From: Amaranthus tricolor
Taxonomy: Eukaryota > Streptophyta > Magnoliopsida > Caryophyllales > Amaranthaceae
DNA: 64,000 nucleotides
Assembly (NCBI RefSeq): GCF_026212465.1
Contig: NC_080048.1
Coordinates: 38,096,375 to 38,160,374, forward strand
Direction: 5' to 3'
In this document: in pieces, positions 59,698-64,000 of the stretch
How the letters are laid out: the number at the start of each line of letters is the position of its first letter
How positions within the stretch are numbered: the stretch's first letter is position 1
Program-made: the position numbers and the translations under genes
The notes under the pieces: generated by a model
Database searches by the model: none
Told to the model about the DNA's origin: nothing
Seen by the model: only the letters and a program-made list of their open reading frames with translations

Positions 59698-61369
59698 CTG
59701 CAAAGAAAATGGAAGACAATCATAACGGAACACACTAGGTACTGTCAAGCTTCATTAGAAAAAGACTGATTATTTCGAAAAGAATATAACAGAAAGCATT
59801 GTTAAAAGGTTAGACAGCTTAGCCATGTAAACCTAAAGGAGACATCTCAATGATGTTTCGACATAGATAAATACAAATAAGCTTAGAATCATTCTCACAG
59901 TTTCTTGTAGCATAAAGTAATGAAATTATCTTGTGATGACAATGTTAATTACAATTACAGTCTAGATAAAAATCTATAAGCAAACCTCTAAAAAAAAAGA
60001 ATAAGCCACCACGGATTCAGGACTACAGAATAAAGTATCCCTCGTGGAAAACTGAAAAATAAAAATGATAATATTATTGGTATCACTCGAATTCTCCAGA
60101 AGTTTTAAGGCAATTGTTGTACAAAATAAAAAATAAAACCCAAAGCAAAAAGAAATAAACTCGAAGTCTAGAACAAAAGAAATAGCATTCTGTATGAAGA
60201 AAGTAAAAGAAAACACCCTCCACAAGTCCAGTAACAAAGAAATAGCACTCTGACACAAAAACATGCGGCCTTTTGAAAAGTCAAAAGTGATGCAGAGTTA
60301 TATTAGAGATATGGAGGCAGTCGTTAGTATCAAGATGATTGAAATTAAATTCAAGTACGAAGAAACATATGGAATCTTATTTTGGCTTAAATGATTAATC
60401 AATGGTGCTTTAAGTACCTAAAATCAAAGTAAGAACTGCAACAGGAATGTTCCTAAATGGAAATGTTTACCAAAATAAGAGTAAATAGAAGAAACAATAT
60501 TAGTTCATGTAGATTGGTGGCCAAATAAAGTATATCTAGTGTTGCATCCAATTTCTCATAAAAATTAGTTTTCGTATAATCACATTTAAAATAATTCATG
60601 TCATACTATATTTCTAAATTTCTAAATAATAAAAAAAATTAACATTTTTGTGATAGTATCCTCCGGGAACTCATGACTACAACTCTTGAATACATGATGG
60701 ACGTCGACACTGGTTTACGTGATAAGGGGCACTCAATTCAACATGACCTTTAAAACTCTGTTGTTTTCGCGGAATAAAATCTTGTCGTGAGCCCCTAAGA
60801 GCCATACAATTTAAGATGACCCGTAAAATCAAACGGGAGGTACTTGCCGGAATGGCTTGAGCCTAAAATGAGTTATATTCCATTAAAGATTTTAACTACG
60901 TTGCCTTAATGCCTCTTCCTTTTGAGATACTCTATAACATGGCATTAAATGTCGTTACTTTCCAAGAAAACAGAAGCTAGTACGAGCTCCTAAGGGAATC
61001 ATATATTTGTATTTGAAGAAATTGGTCCAAAAAAGTAAGTATCAACAAACCCAGAACTTAGGCATGCACTTCAAAACAGCCTTTAACAGTATTTTTAATG
61101 CTTAAGACAACATTTTTTAAGAAAACAAAAATCGGTATATAAGTCATCAAAGAACACATTATGAGAAAACTAATTGAAATGATCAAATGAATATCAATGA
61201 TCTCACATAAAAGGCACACAGTTTAAGGTGTCTCAAACAAAACAACATTGGTAAAAATATGTCTTAGAAAGCAAGATGAGAACCACATAAAGAAATCAAT
61301 TGAAAACATAAAAAAATTATCGAAAATAACCCGACATTTCATTTATCCTTTATGTATAATCTCACTTAT
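59698..61369. other. Leader intron and promoter side of the carrier gene
   Basis: It must hold the 5' UTR intron and probably the promoter of the ADP/ATP carrier. I cannot place the leader exon or a TATA box. The rest is AT-rich with no reading frame that I recognise; 60655-60860 is GC-richer and unassigned. Confidence 0.45.
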
Positions 61370-61374
61370 TGATC

Positions 61375-61458
61375 TGTAACACCCCAAGATTTTAATGACG
61401 TAATTATTTTTGAATTGGTCTTAATAAATTTCTTTCATATACGAATTTAAATGTTAAG

Positions 61459-61557
<99 letters not shown>

Positions 61558-63875
61558 TTCTAAAATAAAGAGGTTCGATTCAAAATGATTATTTTATTAA
61601 AATGTGTGAGCACACGAAGGTGGGTCTTTTAGTTGGGCCTCGCAAGAAAATAAATCTAATAAATAAATAAATACGTAAATAAATAAAATTGAAAGGGATA
61701 GATTAGGGCTTTATGTGAGATAATTCAAAAGACACGCCTCCCCTTCCCTCTCCTCTCCTCTCCTCTTCTCCCTCTCTTCCTCACGTCCCACTCCCCTCAC
61801 CAGCAGCTGGAGGCACAACCAGCCCAGTTGCAGCCCAACATCCATCCTCCACGTAACCAGCAGCAGCAGCCCAGCGTCCACCCTCCCATGAGCAGAAACC
61901 AGCCTTCTCCTCCCTCCTAGCGGCAGCAGTAGCTGCGTTTTGCCCCCAACAACAGCTGCAAGCTGCTGTGACGCCACCTACAGCAGCCCACGCAACCTTT
62001 CCTCCACCATTTTCGTGCTCCATACCACCATAACAACCACCTATACCCTCACCCTTTACTAGTTCCCCCATTGTAAGCCATCTCTTCTCTTTTCTCTAAT
62101 TAATTTTCTAGTTTTTTTTTTTATTTGGAGTTTTATTAAGTGTATTGAGTTTGATATTGGTTTTGTGTTAAGTTCATTAAATCTTTTTGTGGGTAAGAGT
62201 TTGATGGATGAGTTGAACATATTTATGATTTAGGGTTTGAAGAGTGATATAGAAATTATGGGTTGTGTGTTGATTGTGTGTTAGTTTCTTTGAATCTTAC
62301 TATGAGTAATAATTAAAGGTGTTATCTTTGAAATTAGTAATAGTGTGGGCTTTCATGTTATATTTTGGTGGTGTATTAGTTTTATTGATTCTTGCTATGG
62401 ATAATGGTTAAAAGTGTTATCTTTGAACATGAAATGACTAGGGTTTGGATTTAAAGATGAAATTACTAATGATGTGTGTTTTATGCTATAATTTGGTGGT
62501 GTGATGATTGATTAAATAACCTTAAAAGTTGTTTTAAGACTTAGTCAATGGGTATTATTGTGATAATTAGTAAGGGTGATGATTTTAGCTGACTATGGGA
62601 ACGGTATAAGCAAGTAGAATGAAAGCATTAAGAGATTACGAGAACAAACTCCTAAATAGTAGAGAACGCACCATGGTCGTGTGTGGTATCTAAGTGATTT
62701 CCTAATTATTGAGCCTTGAATATGATTAGTTGGCGTGACTCAACTGGATTATGTAGTAGACCCCTAGGTGAGATCCAACGGGATCACCGTAAGGGGGTAT
62801 GAGCATACTTTTGTCATTGGGCGCCGGGTGGCCGATAACGCCTCTTGACCGAGGTGTTACCATGTGGGCCTTCCAAACCCCAATATGGTGGCCTCTTCAC
62901 TGGATTGGTACTCCAGTGTGTTAGTTTTTCCCGAAGGTAGGACCCGAGAGGGTCAGCTAGAGGGGGTATGAGCTCATACTTTGCCATGGGCGCCGGGTGG
63001 CCGATAAGCCGATAACGCCCTTGGTCGTGTCACTATGCCATAAATAGAGAAAAGATCCACTACTTTGGAATATAGTTCGAGGGATTAGTAGTTGAAAGAA
63101 AAATCATGAGTAAATAGAAGTGTTTAGACCGATGAGTAGATCCGTTATTGTTGTGCTATGTCGTCGCCTATCCCCTTGTGCTATTATTCTAATTGTTATA
63201 AGTTCATTGATTACTGACGTGTATGTGTTTGTTGTATGGTGTTCATGGCTCTCTATGATGTTCCTACTATGATACATTTGACTATGGTCATTATGTTGAG
63301 CAACAGGAGGATCATAGTTTGACATAACAGGTATAGCGCTTCTTTTGTATTGCACTGGGGGAAAAAGTGGGGTACGATCGTAGCAATTGTGTACAAGTTG
63401 CTAATGCTTTGTAGCTTTTACATTACTTGTAAAGTTTTCTTTTTGGGGTTGTATAATTCTTTCGTATGGAGCCATGTGACTCCTTGTATGATTCATAGTT
63501 CCGCTGCGTAGTTTTTTTTGGATGTATGGAAGTAAGAATACTCCTTTAGTGTTCGTCAAACCAACGCGTTAACACCGGAACCACGATCCTCGTTAGAGTT
63601 GATGATTTGAGGAGCCGACGATGATTCATTCCGCCGTGACATATTTTTGAAAGGCATTAAAGGCCTCAGATTAGTTTATTTATGTTATCTAATTATATAT
63701 CCTTGTCATATTCTCAGTTTTTAACAGAGATGTTGCCGAAATTTCCACTCACTTCTTTAAAGTTAATATTTAACGTTTATTTAAATTTTTTTTCTTTTTA
63801 TGTAACACTCGAATTTCCTCCCGTCCTTCACGATTTTGGTTTCGTTTAAGGGGTTGGAAATTCAGGGGTGTTACA
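61375..63875. mobile_element. 2.5-kb solo LTR of a Ty3/gypsy-like retrotransposon
   Basis: A 2501-bp element starting TGTAACACCCCAAG and ending TCAGGGGTGTTACA, flanked by the perfect 5-bp direct repeat TGATC (61370-61374, 63876-63880). TG...CA ends and a 5-bp duplication are the LTR insertion signature. No gag-pol, primer-binding site or polypurine tract is present, so this is a solo LTR or a similar long non-coding derivative. It includes a (GT)n(TA)n microsatellite (61460-61553), a pyrimidine-rich then CAGCAG-rich stretch (61735-62070), and two copies of a GCGCCGGGTGGCCGATAA-containing unit (about 62790-62845 and 62965-63025). Length and the TGTAACACCCC end suggest a chromovirus (Tekay/Del-like) source, an inference from memory. 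Confidence 0.82.
61460..61553. repeat. (GT)n-(TA)n microsatellite
   Basis: Compound dinucleotide run with a few AC interruptions, inside the solo LTR. Confidence 0.95.
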
Positions 63876-63908
63876 TGATCATTTTCTAATAATCTTATCT
63901 TTAATATT

Positions 63909-63990
63909 TATTTGCTCCCAACATACCGATGACAGACGGGAGGTGTGGGGCTGTGACGATTCAGATCACTGGATATGTTGGGAGCAAATA
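63909..63990. repeat. 17-bp perfect inverted repeat at window end
   Basis: TATTTGCTCCCAACATA at 63909-63925 is exactly complementary to TATGTTGGGAGCAAATA at 63974-63990, with a GC-richer 48-nt spacer. The right arm starts TGTTGGG, a common start of copia LTRs, so this could be the edge of a further element beyond the window. Confidence 0.8.
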
Positions 63991-64000
63991 CACAACAAAA

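Noticed and set aside
61711..62071. Gly/Ala-rich minus-strand frames
   Set aside because: Antisense of the CAG-rich leader-like part of the solo LTR.

Overview
This is nuclear DNA from a flowering plant, most likely a eudicot. Coding regions are split by GT-AG introns (plus one AT-AC intron), intergenic DNA is AT-rich, and several plant transposon classes are present. A recurrent short inverted-repeat family with GAGAC-rich ends makes me think of Caryophyllales, but that is an impression and not proven. No CRISPR array, operon or bacterial feature is present.

Layout. 0.5-8.2 kb: CTU1, the tRNA wobble-uridine thiolase (+, first exon outside the window), including a U12-type AT-AC intron. 11.6-15.7 kb: a small two-exon THA8-like PPR protein (+) with transposon debris in its intron. 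17.7-26.5 kb: SWITCH 2 / CHR9, an ERCC6L2-like SNF2 ATPase (+, 8 exons). 26.5-32.3 kb: gene-free DNA with AT microsatellites, MITEs and a 1.2-kb hAT-type element with a perfect 8-bp target duplication. 32.3-34.7 kb: SDH2, the iron-sulfur subunit of mitochondrial complex II (+, 2 exons). 35.3-37.8 kb: a decayed RTE-type LINE (-) carrying a nested 231-bp solo LTR. 38.6-45.3 kb: AUG2, an augmin subunit (-, 6 exons). 45.6-53.6 kb: fold-back transposons built from nested palindromes, an L1-like relic, microsatellites and the remains of an hnRNP-Q-like RRM gene. 54.5-55.6 kb: a single-exon secreted LRR protein related to leucine-rich-repeat extensins (-), with a tandemly triplicated 212-bp repeat upstream. 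57.9-59.7 kb: a mitochondrial ADP/ATP carrier (-, 3 coding exons plus an upstream leader intron). 61.4-63.9 kb: a 2.5-kb solo LTR with a 5-bp target duplication.

The genes are unrelated housekeeping genes and do not form a cluster. SDH2 and the ADP/ATP carrier both act at the mitochondrial inner membrane, but their proximity looks coincidental. The most unusual content is structural: three fold-back elements at 45-54 kb made of serial palindromes, two of them sharing the core CGCTGTTASTAACAGCG; the AT-AC intron in CTU1; and three young-looking insertions with intact target duplications. Exon boundaries were placed by reading frame, splice consensus and recalled protein families; no search was run.
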